From the NCBI RefSeq assembly GCF_000003815.2, contig NC_049994.1:16538523-16602522 (forward strand): a DNA stretch of 64,000 nucleotides, given 5' to 3'. Source of the DNA: Branchiostoma floridae (Eukaryota > Chordata > Leptocardii > Amphioxiformes > Branchiostomatidae). Positions 22,901 through 33,365 of the stretch are shown piece after piece (position 1 is the first letter of the stretch; the number at the start of each line of letters is the position of its first letter). The notes under the pieces were generated by a model. It had not been told where the DNA came from. It did no database searches and saw only the letters and a program-made list of their open reading frames with translations. A program made the position numbers and the translations under genes.

Positions 22901-25900
22901 ACGGGTACCCACAGAACAGCTGAAGATTGAGTCAGGCCGGGTATGGTACGTTCCCCACCACGGGGTGTACCATCCGCAAAAGGGAAAGATGCGAGTTGTC
23001 TTTGACTGCGCCGCATCCTACGCCGGCACCTCCCTCAACAAGGAGCTGCTTCAGGGTCCAGATCTGACCAGCACGCTGTTCGGAGTGTTAACTCGGTTCA
23101 GACAGGAACCCGTGGCCTTGATGGCAGATATTGAAGCAATGTTCTCCCAGGTTAAAGTACCATCAGAGGACAGGGACTATCAGCGCTTCATGTGGTGGCC
23201 GGAGGGTCAGATAAACAAACCGCTGGAAGAGTATCGTATGACAGTGCACGTGTTTGGTGCGACGTCCTCCCCTAGCTGTGCCAACTACGCTTTGAAAAGA
23301 TTGGCGGATGACTGCAAGGATCAGTATGATGAAGAAGTGCTGAAAGCAATCAAAGGTGATTTCTATGTTGATGACCTGTTAAAATCAACAGAAACTGTAG
23401 AGAAAGGACAGTGTTTGGCCGAGGATATCCGAAGTGTGTGTGGCACTGGAGGTTTTAGGCTGACTAAATGGATCAGCAATTATCAGCAAGTTATCAAGGC
23501 TGTACCAGTGACTGAGAGGGCGGAGGAAGTTAAGAACCTAGACCTGAAATATAACAGTATGCCCACAGAAAGGGCACTGGGCATGCTGTGGAATGTGCAA
23601 ACTGACACGCTGGGCTACCGAACCCTCAGTACAGAAAAGCCGGCCACGAGAAGGGGAATATTGTCAGTGGTCAGCTCCTTCTACGACCCCTTGGGAATGG
23701 TAGCACCAGCACTCTTACCGCCAAAGATGATCCTGCAGGATCTCTGCAAAGAAAGTCTGGGCTGGGATGATGAAATACCGGAAAAACACTTCAATGCCTG
23801 GCAAGAGTGGGAGAGTGACCTACAGTTGCTTAGCAGTAAATTCGAGGTGGACAGGTGTTTGAAACCAAGAGGATTTGGAACACCTACATCTGTACAGCTT
23901 CACCATTTTGCAGATGCTAGTGAGGTTGGATACGGCACTGCATCGTACGTTAGAATGGAAAACCAAGAGGGCAAAGTCCATTGCACGCTACTTGTGGGAA
24001 AATCACGAGTGACGCCGCTAAAGAAGATCACCATACCACGACTGGAACTTAATGCGGCAGTAGTTGCAGTCCGCGTGGACTCAATGCTCAAGAGAGAGTT
24101 AGACCTCAAGGTGGACAGAACGCATTTCTGGACCGACAGTACTACAGTCCTCAAGTACATCAACAATGAGACGTCCAGATTCCACACTTTCGTGGCGAAC
24201 AGGCTCGCAACCATAAGACAGGTATCAAGTCCGAGACAGTGGCGCTACGTTGAGTCTGGTTTGAACCCCGCGGATGATGCATCAAGAGGTCAACCCATAC
24301 AAGACTTCATCGAGAATGAACGATGGCTAAAGGGGCCACAGTTCCTGTGGCAAGAAGAGAGCCGGTGGCCAAGCCAACCGGACATTATAAGGGTTAATGA
24401 GCCACAGCTCGACCCGGAGATAAAGGTGCATGCAATAGTGGCACAAGAAGTTGAACAGGAGAACCCAGTTGACAAACTTCTACGCCATTACTCGAGCTGG
24501 CACCGACTGAAGAAGGCTATAGCTTGGCTAGTAAAGGTACGCCAAGCCTTGTTGACAAAGAAGAAGCCACTGAGTCCAACATGCTATGACTTGGAACAAG
24601 CAGAGTTGATTGTCATAAAGCATGTGCAAATGAAGTACAAAGAAGAAGGGATGAGCAGTACCGTCAAAAAGCTGGATCCTAAGTTGGATGCTAAAGGCAT
24701 CCTTCGAGTGGGAGGAAGACTGGGAAGATCAACCTTGCCAGTGGAAACAAAACATCCCATACTGCTTCCAAAGAAGTCAAGAGCAGCAGAGCTTATGCTT
24801 CAAGAGCTCCACAGTAACGTGGGACACATGGGAAGGGAATACGTAATAGCCCTGGCAAGAAAACGGTACTGGATACCCAAGATCAACTCCTTAGTGAGAA
24901 AGGTGATAAGCAAATGTGTCGTCTGTCGCAGACAGCGCGGCAAGCCAGGAGAGCAGAAGATGGCGGACTTGCCATCACATCGTGTAACACCAGATGAACC
25001 ACCATTTACCAGAGTCGGTGTAGACTACTTCGGACCGATAGAGGTCAAGAGAGGCCGTAGCACCGTGAAGCGCTATGGAGTAATATTCACGTGTATGGCG
25101 ACTCGCGCTGTACATATTGAAAAGGCAGACTCACTAGATACAGACTCGTGTATCAGTGCACTTAGGAGGTTCGTCGCTCGTCGCGGACAAGCAAAGCAGA
25201 TATGGTCAGATAACGGAACAAATCTAGTAGGGGCCAAGGCTGAGATGGAGAAGGAGATAAAGAAATGGAACGAGCGCCAGATAAGTGAGACCATGCTGAA
25301 GAAGAATGTGGATTGGAGATTCAACCCACCTACAGGCTCACACTTCGGAGGAGTCTGGGAGCGCCAAATACGCTCCATAAGACAAGTTCTCAATGCTATA
25401 AGCAAACAGAAACTACAAGATGATGAGGGTTTGCGTACCCTGTTCTGTGAAGTGGAATACATCATCAACGGCAGACCCATAACGGCGGTCAGCATGGACA
25501 TTAACGATGTTGAAGCGCTCACACCAAACCATTTGTTGACAATGAGGTCGGGACCAAGCTTGCCACCAAGCTTGACAGACAAGAGCGACCTGTACGCTAA
25601 AAGGCGCTGGAAGCAAGTACAATACCTCGCCGACCAATTTTGGAAGAGGTGGACCAGGGAGTACCTCACAGCTCTACAGGAACGCCAGAAGTGGGGCAAG
25701 GTTAGAAGAAACTTTGCAGTAGGAGACATCGTGATAATGAAGGACGATCAAACACCGAGAGGCGCATGGCCGCGGGGCAAAATAGTGCAAGTCATGCCCG
25801 ACAGACGTGGACTAGTGCGTCGAGTGCAGGTCAAGACCCAGCGTAACATCCTGGAGCGACCGATTGACAAACTAGTATGTATTCTGCCGGAGGACGAACA

Positions 25901-25907
25901 GCCGTAG
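19938..25907 (+). CDS. BEL/Pao Gag-Pol polyprotein
   Basis: The frame of 1989 residues has no internal stop. Residues 1-600 are Gag-like, with coiled-coil stretches near 170-230 and a capsid-like region near 400-560. Zinc knuckles lie at about 621-634, 655-669 and 675-687. An aspartic protease motif DSGS is at 737-740. The reverse transcriptase has its first catalytic Asp at about 1064 and the YVDD box at 1143-1146. A Pao-type peptidase/connection region and RNase H follow (Asp near 1326 and 1400). The integrase has an HHCC-like zinc domain (Cys 1660 and 1663) and a catalytic triad D1696, D1758, E1808. A basic C-terminal domain (about 1880-1980) follows. Gag and Pol share one frame, as is usual in this group. 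ATG at 19938 is the first in frame. All catalytic residues I looked for are present. Confidence 0.95.
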   Translation: MEEKDSSTVGAEGEEKNEDLQKRVPKKAEWQIIEEKRRKKVFRSSVLGKLTSKANAIKSWMESPENKWYVQGELTLWRETYEELKEAHREYQLTLSPEQAEEDNKQWAADKFESAEIFYHEVERWMDISTDHTEPLGADGLSLTVKPSDSVSHTGSLGRRSVQSRTSTASRVDSEIKRLELMVQATALQERLALERKSLEIEQEKQLLAIRTEISVEDAKIKMFKDMEEQELRGDKHGGEEHPKWRSPVLDPNILSYVPRQVKQEEQGHSALWTVTDKTRQKREYSNSERRDHNLGYSALRMPSGRTLYQPPVRTPQQPPNATNDMLQTSTTLPPEPKQNISVSKGLPQHVDNVVSQQRSEQGNTVTTTPEEFLQGLVSAQAEVTKLMVEHNKQASLPTRAISVFDGDPLKYTTFVRAFKHAIEDKTSDAEDRLSYLQQYTRGEAKKIVDSCFLMDPEEGFRKAKESLQERYGTPHKISRAYSMQVSKWPEIKAEDKAALKNFVLFLMECKNAMSGDRYLRELDHYSNIKLLVDKLPFKLRERWRRHSHGIVKERSVTFSDFAAFVQKEEDVVSNEVFGDLNNREKSQSSGFKQKHGPRRGSSLAVAMATDSAETESTGGCLYCAKPNHYLSDCRVLGAKPMDERLRYIKGQGLCFGCLKATTHMARDCRQRAECKRCQKSHPTVLHRDAGTVPKKTAAVGRVLRTGCSWEGVPPIIPVKVRSKTTNITVETYAFLDSGSDVVFCTEALKDQLKTSGRKTKLKLNTINDTKAVQSEVLHDLEVMDLKGENTIPIATAYTQKKIPASKTNIITTKDLTAWPYLNEVDVPQIDAEIGLLIGNNVPKAVEPWQVVHSQGGGPYAIRTVLGWSVNGPLKGASDDKANVNRISLDQQLTEYFNNDFNETKDDKKEMSVEDQRFMKIVSEGTKKEDGHYQIPLPFRNSPPELPNNKQVALQRANHLRRKMTKNGSFQEEYTLFMQKIIEKGYAERVPTEQLKIESGRVWYVPHHGVYHPQKGKMRVVFDCAASYAGTSLNKELLQGPDLTSTLFGVLTRFRQEPVALMADIEAMFSQVKVPSEDRDYQRFMWWPEGQINKPLEEYRMTVHVFGATSSPSCANYALKRLADDCKDQYDEEVLKAIKGDFYVDDLLKSTETVEKGQCLAEDIRSVCGTGGFRLTKWISNYQQVIKAVPVTERAEEVKNLDLKYNSMPTERALGMLWNVQTDTLGYRTLSTEKPATRRGILSVVSSFYDPLGMVAPALLPPKMILQDLCKESLGWDDEIPEKHFNAWQEWESDLQLLSSKFEVDRCLKPRGFGTPTSVQLHHFADASEVGYGTASYVRMENQEGKVHCTLLVGKSRVTPLKKITIPRLELNAAVVAVRVDSMLKRELDLKVDRTHFWTDSTTVLKYINNETSRFHTFVANRLATIRQVSSPRQWRYVESGLNPADDASRGQPIQDFIENERWLKGPQFLWQEESRWPSQPDIIRVNEPQLDPEIKVHAIVAQEVEQENPVDKLLRHYSSWHRLKKAIAWLVKVRQALLTKKKPLSPTCYDLEQAELIVIKHVQMKYKEEGMSSTVKKLDPKLDAKGILRVGGRLGRSTLPVETKHPILLPKKSRAAELMLQELHSNVGHMGREYVIALARKRYWIPKINSLVRKVISKCVVCRRQRGKPGEQKMADLPSHRVTPDEPPFTRVGVDYFGPIEVKRGRSTVKRYGVIFTCMATRAVHIEKADSLDTDSCISALRRFVARRGQAKQIWSDNGTNLVGAKAEMEKEIKKWNERQISETMLKKNVDWRFNPPTGSHFGGVWERQIRSIRQVLNAISKQKLQDDEGLRTLFCEVEYIINGRPITAVSMDINDVEALTPNHLLTMRSGPSLPPSLTDKSDLYAKRRWKQVQYLADQFWKRWTREYLTALQERQKWGKVRRNFAVGDIVIMKDDQTPRGAWPRGKIVQVMPDRRGLVRRVQVKTQRNILERPIDKLVCILPEDEQP

Positions 25908-26180
25908 ATGATCAAAGATCAAACCAACAACCTGAATTCCAGGAGGATCACGTGGTCATGTTCGAACTTTAATACTCTAAGAAACTTGTATGTAATGCAT
26001 GTGCAACGTACGACGTAGTGAAGTAGACAACCCTATATGGACTTCAGCCAAGCTTATTTCAATTGCATGATATTTCTACTAACAACTATTTGAAACAAAG
26101 TATAGTCATTGTGTAAGGAAGTTGGCTTTATTACATGTATGTAATGTGAAATTGTTGTAAAACGGACAATTGGGGGCCAG

Positions 26181-26851
26181 TGTTATCGCCAACTTACAGT
26201 TTTCAATTTGCCGCCTTTAGTTTTAGATTAGCATAAGTTATCTCCCGCCAAAGTTACTTCCTGCGACTTGTAGCCACGGGAAGCTCCAGCTAGGGAGCCC
26301 AGGGGCGGCTGGAGCTTAGAACAGTAGGAAGCCCGCGCAGAAGGAAGACAGAGGGCAGAAAAGGCCTGGAGACCAACTCTAGGAAAATTGGGCCTGGTGG
26401 AGATCAACCCCAGGAAACTTAGGCCTGGAGATTATTTCTCCAGGAAATTTAGGCTTGGAGACAAGTGTACTCCAAGAAGAAGAAGAAGAAGAAGAAGAAG
26501 GCATCAGAGGACAGTCAGCCAGTAGCCGGGAGACCAGACTAAGTTTTACGATTAAGAGCTCACCTTGGAATATACAAGAACTGAGAAGAATCACAGGACA
26601 CAGGAATTCACTGAGGACACAACAAGAGACCCACTTAAGAAGATTCAGACAAGGGGATAGAACCAGAACTTTCCAGTTTAGTTGGCGGCCTTTGTACAAC
26701 TACTAACACTGCTAGATTAAACCGTCAAAACGTAAGTCTGCGAGTGCGTGTCCTCTCTCTCAAGACTCCTCAGCAAAGACAAGGTGAGTTCAGTCAAAAC
26801 ATTCTCTAGACCCCGACCCTGGCTGAAGCGCTGAGAGTCAGCGCGCTTACA
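26181..26851 (+). repeat. 3' LTR of BEL/Pao element, 671 bp
   Basis: Same length as the 5' LTR and, read base by base, the same sequence. It is immediately followed by the ACTAC duplication and by the right half of the interrupted host repeat (CTGCCCTGCTGTAATGGCC). Confidence 0.95.
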
Positions 26852-26905
26852 ACTACCACTAAGTAACTCCCTGCCCTGCTGTAATGGCCTATGTGGCCGA
26901 AGGGC

Positions 26906-27710
26906 TTTATTATTATTATTATCTCCATGAAAAATTGAGATATAGTTTTGGGTGTGTCTGCCTGTCTGTCTGTGTGTCCATCTGTCTGTCTGTGTGTTTG
27001 TGTTTCCGGATATTTGTGGTCAGCATAACTCAAAAACCTCTGGATGGATTGCCATGATATTTGGTATCTGAGTAGGTGTTGGGAAGATGAAGGTCAAGGT
27101 CAATTTTGGGCCCCCTGGTATGTGACCTTGGTACTGCAGCAGATGTTCCGTTTTTTGTATCTTTTGACCTGGATGTGCTATGGTCTTGATTTTTTGGTGG
27201 CAAATAGCTTGTGACGTAAGGAATAGGTGGTGTATGTTTGGGTCCCATAGCAGGTTGCTCTGGAACTGCAGGGGCATTTTTCTCAAAATCTTGTAAGGAG
27301 GATAACTGGACAAGGGAATGACAAATTTAGATGATATTTGGTATGTAGGTAGCTTAGACAGATATGTACATAATGAAGTGCAAATTATGCAAACTGGCAC
27401 TTAATTTGCATAATTCATGAGGGAAATTTATATTTGTAGTGTTTGCCATTGTGGGACTTAAATACCTGTCATATATGTAGTTTGTGGCTGGTAGAACATC
27501 AACAGATATCAATTATGCAAATATGTCCTTAATTTGCATAATTAATGTAAAAGTGCTATAATCCTTCTAAATGGTAAATGATTGCACAATCAACATTATT
27601 ATGACCAATCTAAATGTGTACATAACCAAGCATAGATTATGTAAATGTAGAAATCATTTACATAATCCGGCTATTTCATGGAGATATGAGGTCTCCGAAC
27701 TCTTGTTAGA
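26906..27710. repeat. Dispersed repeat, TTA microsatellite then CTGTCTGT-rich and AT-rich parts
   Basis: It begins with a short (TTA)n run, then CATGAAAAATTGAGATATAGTTTTGGG, a CTGTCTGTCTGTGTG patch, and GGTCAAGGTCAATTTTGGGCC. I recognise this style as a common interspersed element of marine deuterostome genomes. Its right part matches about 15105-15340. No coding frame. Confidence 0.5.
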
Positions 27711-27914
27711 AACAGAGACTTCTGCTGCTCCATGTACATGTACACTAAAAGATGTGGGAAGGATTTTAACTTTACTATGTGTGGGTAGAATTCCTTTAAA
27801 ATGCTGAGTATATTAATCATACCTGAAAACTGTCTTTATTTCATGATCTGTATTCATTCCAAATCTTTATGTGACAACTTCCAAAAAATAACTTTTACAA
27901 AAAACAATTGAATA
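27711..27914. other. Spacer with third copy of the TTCAAATCTTTATT repeat
   Basis: The motif TTCATTCCAAATCTTTAT-GACAACTTCCA near 27850 matches copies at about 1178 and 11803. Nothing else was recognised. Confidence 0.4.
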
Positions 27915-28744
27915 ACATCGAGCAGATTAAAATGGGACTGAGCAGAGCACTTGGGACTAATGCTTGTAGCCTTTCACAGACTACACGTATATATCAGATA
28001 TTTTGTGAAAATGTTCCTTGTTACCCAACGGATCGTTATACCCCCCAGTGGGAGTCTTCATGCTTCATTGAATATAGAAAAATCCCGGGATTTATCCCGG
28101 GATTTTTTTTTTGTCCCGGGATTTAAAAAAAAATCCCGGGTTTTTCTTTGAAAAAACCCGGGATTTTTTTGGGGTGCCCAAATAAAATCCCGGGTTTTTC
28201 TTTTAAAAACCCGGGATTTTTTCGAATGCCCTGATGAAATCCCGGGTTTTTCTTTAAAAAACCCCACTATATTATCAGAATATATGTTAAGAATGGGAAG
28301 TTGAGTCATTATCGATAACACTGAAGGTAGCAGGCATTACCTGGGGTACAGACTCTGGTCTATACATAGGTGCTAGGCCAAGGAATTCTTGTTGATTCGT
28401 CCGTACACTTTCGTTCTGTGCCGAGTTGCCGGGTTGGAAAGTACTCGGGATTACCCGAAGGTCGTGTGACTTCAATGATTAATTAGCAGAATGCTACTGA
28501 TGATAATAGTCGTAAATTGATGTAAGGAGGGATGCAGATGTGTGGGCATCATTGTGAAAAGGTAGACGCAGTAATGTTTGAACTTGAAGAAAGTACAGAA
28601 AAAGTGTCTTGATTCATATTCTTATGTGCAAAATGTGTGACACAGGTCTGTATCAACATGTTCTGGTGCACTACAGCTGAAACTGTGTGCCACACACACA
28701 CGCACGTCTTAGAATAGGTAACTGCTACTAGGTAACTACCCGTA
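27915..28744. repeat. Left arm of a large dispersed inverted duplication
   Basis: The sequence from ACATCGAGCAGATTAAAATGGG to about TAACTACCC corresponds, in reverse complement and with scattered changes, to 50208-50988. Shared landmarks include TTTGTGAAAATGTTCC, the CCCGGG cluster, GGTACAGACT and ACACAGGTCTGTATCAACAT. The first ~200 bp are almost identical; the distal part is more diverged. I see no transposase, so this could be one old mobile unit or a segmental inversion-duplication. Confidence 0.8.
28078..28264. repeat. Cluster of AAATCCCGGGATTT/AAAACCCGGG palindromes
   Basis: About nine CCCGGG hexamers sit in A/T-rich arms, in alternating orientation, so neighbouring copies can pair into hairpins. 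The mirror cluster lies at about 50650-50830. The same TCCCGGGATTT core also occurs in most units of the 40.5-44.0 kb satellite. Confidence 0.8.
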
Positions 28745-29985
28745 AGGGCGCAGTCACATAGGTCCTGCGATTGTTGTATGATTTTGATGCCATGGGATTT
28801 TCAAGCAGGTTGTGCCAGAACCAACCACCGACATCGATTCAAAACAGCATTTTGTGTACCAAGACAGTTGATACGTACATTTTTGTTCGGCCAAATGACT
28901 TTAGTTAGTGATCGTACGGCGATCGCACGAGCTATATGTGACCGCGCCTTAATACGAGATCACAGGAATTCCGCTTTACTCTGTAGCGGGCCTGACGTAT
29001 GTTTGTTATACGACATCTCTGCAAATAAGTAAATGAACTATAACCTTGTCATCATTCAGCCTAGTTGGTCATAATCTCCTGCCCGCGAAACAATGTACAA
29101 AGACTATGAAATTGCAAGACACAGATGATACAATTAATTGTTATATCTTTTTATTCGTTTTCAATCTTGGAATCCCTGAGCAGCCTGTGAGGACAAAGAT
29201 GTCATATTGGCCGTAGAAGAACTTTATTGCATGACAATTGTACACGGTACAATGCATGGCAAGAACTATTACACCAAGTACAAAATATAGGTCATCATCA
29301 TCGGTCGACGTACTTACACACGACAGGGTTATACCGCCCCTTACGGAGTGACATACCCTTTCGTATGGCTAATTAGAAGACGGGGATGTGCCAGGTATCC
29401 CATTTGGGTGAATAACGTAAATCACTGTGTGGCTGATACGAGACAGAGGTTCGCCAGGCCTCCATCCTGGTGATTTGCAGTGAATCGCCAACTCCAGACA
29501 GCAGGATTTGCACCATCGCACACCGCACGTTTGGTGGGTTCAAGTGCGCGAGGTGCTCTCCCTAAACACAGGACCTTCATTTAACGTTCTATCTGAGGGA
29601 CAGCCGTAGCCGAAGCTAGGTACTCATTTTCACCTGAGTAAAGTGAGGAAAGCCGCGTAAATTGCCTTTCCCATGGGCACAAGATCGGTGTCACTGCAGG
29701 ATTTAAACTCAAAACCTCTCAGTCCCAAGCCAAACACGCTGCTGCTTCGCCACGCGATCCCACAAAGTAGAGGTACCGGTGTCGAATAAAGCTTAGCATC
29801 CTAGTTAACGTAACAAGGACTAACATGATTCTTTGCATTTGTTGTAGTATTGCAATGGAGTGGGCTAATTAATCATAAGTATCCGTATTCCTTCAAGCAG
29901 TCCTTGAAGGAATATTTGCCTATTTTTGCATTATGCGGGTTGTGACATCTAAAGATATATACAAATCTGTTTGTAGCATCGAGTC
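28745..29985. other. Non-coding stretch with more inverted and direct fragments
   Basis: Bases about 29105-29185 (ACTATGAAATTGCAAGACAC, then TTTTTATTCGTTTTCAATCTT) recur inverted at about 49505-49595. Bases about 29764-29945 (AATAAAGCTTA, TATTGCAATGGAGTGGGCTAAT, CAGTCCTTGA) recur in direct orientation at 49341-49500. The part at 29608-29690 is the GAAGCTAGGTACTCA repeat also seen near 8210. I found no gene. Confidence 0.6.
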
Positions 29986-29989
29986 TCTT

Positions 29990-30665
29990 GAAATCTGTTG
30001 TACTTGATTCGAGCGATGTGAATAATTCATTACGTAAAAACGTGTATTTAGAAACATTCCATTATAAAGTAAAATTCATCTTCTTTGGGTTTTGGGCAGA
30101 ATGGACAGAACCTTTGGTCAGGGGCTACATTGTACATGTATAGTATCTGCCTGTTTCTATATTCAATTTATGGCTACTGATTCTTAACTAGTTATTGCTT
30201 TGCAAAGGTACGTTTCTTGTTCATAACATTCTTTTGATTTGCTACGTAAAGGACAGTTTTGAATTGTTTTCAATAGAACTACATCACTCCTGTATGGATA
30301 TATCTTGTAGCCGGATGCGCGGTTGGTTGGCAATGTATTCTGCTTTATAAACCTCAGGTTTTGACCATGTTTGTCCAAAGCTGTGGTAATAGAGAATGTC
30401 CTCAACATGATTAATCCAGTCAAGGTCGCCAGTAAATGCAGTGTTGTACATGTAACGTTATGTGTATAAGGACCAGTCCTCAGGTAAGTTTACCAAACGG
30501 TGCCAGTACTTGATGAGCTGAATTCTAGCAAATATTATAATGGGAAAAGTTCCTAACTCTCCTCTTACGCCGTCGTTAGAAGATTTTGAGTGGACTCCAA
30601 GTAGAAATTTTTGAAAACGCTTGTCAAGTATCATCTTCGCCCCTGTAATCATCTTGTTTTACTTT
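29990..30665 (-). pseudogene. Decayed LINE C-terminal region
   Basis: On the minus strand one frame reads FLLGVHSKSSNDGVRGELGT then IQLIKYWHRL. This is the LLGVHK-x-VRGELGR-P...YW-x-RL block downstream of many LINE polymerases. Other frames continue with LDWINHVEDIL, KLNIETGRY and FCPFC-x-KPKEDEFYF, the terminal zinc-binding tail. At least one stop and two frame changes break it, so it cannot be translated as a unit. Confidence 0.75.
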
Positions 30666-30699
30666 CCTTGAGTACAACTACCTAGCCCTTTCTATCTAC

Positions 30700-31215
30700 A
30701 ATACAATACATACTTCACATTCTCATCCATTTAGCAACCTGTACGTATCATGTTTATATAGTAGTAGTAGCTGATGATAGTACATGTGCTTACTTCTGGT
30801 TCTGGTTGGAAACGAGAAATTGTTCAACTCCAAAAAACGAGTCACGCAAGCAAGGTAAGTCGATGTTACACTTAGGGTCACCCCTTTGCAATAGTCTAAA
30901 CTCCCTATGAACTACATTGATTAGCACAGAAACAGGCTATGTACATATAAATAATCGACTTCCCCAATGTTGACTATTACTACTGTACCTAGGTTACTTT
31001 AGAGTTCCCAGCGATATAGTCCATTCTGTTGATACCGTAGAAATGGAACGACACAAGAACGGCGCTCAACAAGATTGCCAGGGAAGGAGAACTCCTAGGG
31101 AGGGAGTTTATATCATGCCCCCGCCCCTGTAATTATCTTGTTTACTTTCCTGGAGCACAATTACACAGCCGGCACGGGTGCGTCTCAGGAGGCGGAAATC
31201 ATCACGCCCCTGTCA
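30700..31215. repeat. Inverted copy of a block also at 48480-48900 and 45495-45725
   Basis: The complement of about 30990-31215 contains TTGACA-GGGCGTGATGATTTCCGCCTCC, a TATAAACTCCCTCCC segment and GTTCCATTTCTA-GGTAT. Both other copies share these in order. The part 30700-30870 (AACGAGAAATTGTTCAACT, GCAAGGTAAGTCG) matches 48480-48640 in reverse complement. The order of sub-blocks differs between copies, so the unit has been rearranged. A TATA box is kept in all three. Confidence 0.75.
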
Positions 31216-33365
31216 ATCGACGCATGTGTCTTGAATTGGAGTACAGCGTTCTGTTTATGACTTTTCTACACACTTCACACCCTCGTCTGTGTCGTAACAT
31301 TAAGCATACTCGAACATAGGAGTTATGACATTTTAGCACCCCCTGAATTGCAATTTCAAGATTCGTGCTTTTACGGGGCATTTAGATAAATGAATTAATC
31401 ATAGTTTCAACAGGTAAGGATCGTCTCTGTTCCTGACATTCTAGCGTTACGCGTTTCTATTTGCACTAACTTAGTAACATACACAGTCAGAGCATTATTA
31501 TACCAACAAACAGTGGCGATAACGACTATTAACCATAATTGGTACATGGTGGGCTGCCCTGACTGTCCGGCCCGGGCGCGCGGGGATTAACGAAGGCCTG
31601 TGTTATTAATCAGGCGTGAAATGACCGTGGCCAAGTCAACAGTGCCACGGACTGTGGTCTGGAAAACATAATTTTGCTGCCCATACATGTACCATTATTC
31701 ATACAAAATAAGGAAATTTAGTTACAAATACAAAGTTGCACGTAAGTACTACCATGCATGTAAGATAGGTAGCCACATGTGCCACAAATCGCCGCATGGC
31801 AGGTTAGTTGTCTGAACCGAGCTCGAAGCGCGACTGCCANNNNNNNNNNNNNNNNNNNNNNNNNNNNNNNNNNNNNNNNNNNNNNNNNNNNNNNNNNNNN
31901 NNNNNNNNNNNNNNNNNNNNNNNNNNNNNNNNNNNNNNNGGACCTCCAGACTAGCGAAGATTATCAAAGAAATAATGTTACCAGCGAGAAAAATAGGAAC
32001 ATTTTGTGTCCCGCTATTCATTACGAACAATGCGCATCTTATGTAATGGACGGAAGTACGACGAGGTCTCCTCCACAAGATTTACTTCGCGATGCCTGCC
32101 TTCAGCCACCAGTTTTACCGCCAGCTGTGAAGAGGAATGGTGATCACAAGCAAACGCATCGAAAACCACATTGTCTTCTTACCGCTGTAGCGTGGAAAAT
32201 GTGAATTTTCTTTTTCTTCATTTATCACCAAAAACTCGTTTATTCTCAATACATACACTGATATACAGCCAGCCTTTCATAATTTAGTGAGAAGTTCCTT
32301 AGAAATTACGGGCCTTCTCATTCTTTGTTGGTGGGGTCACGCAGGGGTCATGTTGTCGTTTTCCCTTTGCGCTGGGTTGGACTGGTTGAGAGAGTAACGA
32401 AAACAATAGTTCTACTCCCCGAAACAGCCCAGATAATGACATTTTTGCCGTGGGTCAAAGCTGTATATTTCACTTGCCGTGTTAAAATCTCCGACATCGA
32501 ACCGGTCTAGATTGGTTTTGTATCTTCATTTTTTGCTGTGGACATGCCTGATGCTCACATTATTTGCATTCGATGATGTGGATATCGATAAACCCATTCA
32601 TGATCTGAAGTTCTGAACGAAAACATTTTCGGGACTACAAACTTACGTGTTATAACATGTTTAGTCTGGCTAAATTATGTGTTTTATCAATGTGGTTATA
32701 TAACCGCTTTGGTTTTCTGAAAGCAAGTATGACGGCCTTTTTCCCCTCATTGTTTGCTTGACAATTATAAGAACTGTAGAGAACCACATTATGATTATCA
32801 TGTTTTTACGTGTATTTTTAAAGATTCGTCATGCGTCACTTTGCAAATCTGTGTCACGTCTTCTGTACATACAATCAGTTTTTCCTGTTGTTTTATCCTT
32901 TTCCCTTATTTCTTTGTAGGGTTGTACCGGCCAATTTTTACCAGTACATGCGTAACTTTCAGTAATCAGATAATACGGTTCTAAGCGCAAGCAGAAAGAA
33001 ATATGGATTAAGTCGTATTACAATATGGTGGTTAGTTCTCCCAACATAAGTATATAAGAGGTGCGTTCAAAAAGTAATGCCACCGGTTTTATAGCAGTAC
33101 GAACAAGACTTGACGTGCGTGGAGACACAATCCGTAGAATACGACTGTAAGTGCTGAATCATCCATGGAGACCTACGATGACAGTCAACGAACAAAGAAA
33201 AGCGAACCAAACTTGATCAGAACGGCTTCTATCTTCTATCTGACTGAAGAGATCTACTCAAGTCTTTACTCTACTCTGGAGAAAACCAAGAAAAAAGGGT
33301 TGTACAACGTGAAGTAAACATCATTTACATGGACACAAAATTTAGTGTAGTGTATCTATAGTTTT
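31216..33365. other. No recognised gene; contains an assembly gap and one transposon end
   Basis: Bases 31840-31939 are 100 N. At about 33057-33083 the text AGGTGCGTTCAAAAAGTAATG resembles the terminal repeat of mariner-type elements, with no transposase and no second end identified. The remaining sequence has short frames only and no splice-bounded exon that I would trust. Confidence 0.45.
31840..31939. other. Assembly gap, 100 N
   Basis: A run of exactly 100 N is a conventional scaffold gap of unknown true size. Any frame crossing it is meaningless. Confidence 1.

Larger units (their letters stand above)
18570..26851 (+). mobile_element. Apparently intact BEL/Pao LTR retrotransposon
   Basis: The element is 8282 bp with LTRs beginning TGTTATCGCC and ending GCGCTTACA (TG...CA). 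It is flanked by the 5-bp duplication ACTAC at 18565-18569 and 26852-26856. One long frame encodes Gag and Pol in the BEL/Pao order. No envelope-like frame follows it. The interrupted host sequence can be read across the insertion and has an unoccupied paralogue at 11539-11625. The LTRs show no difference by eye, so the insertion is very young. Only part of the final 270 bp before the 3' LTR is purine-rich (TTGGGGGCCAG next to the LTR), a plausible polypurine tract. I could not identify the tRNA primer site. Confidence 0.95.

Noticed and set aside
25908-26180. Envelope gene after the BEL Gag-Pol frame.
   Set aside because: Only about 270 bp separate the stop from the 3' LTR and no frame of note is present.
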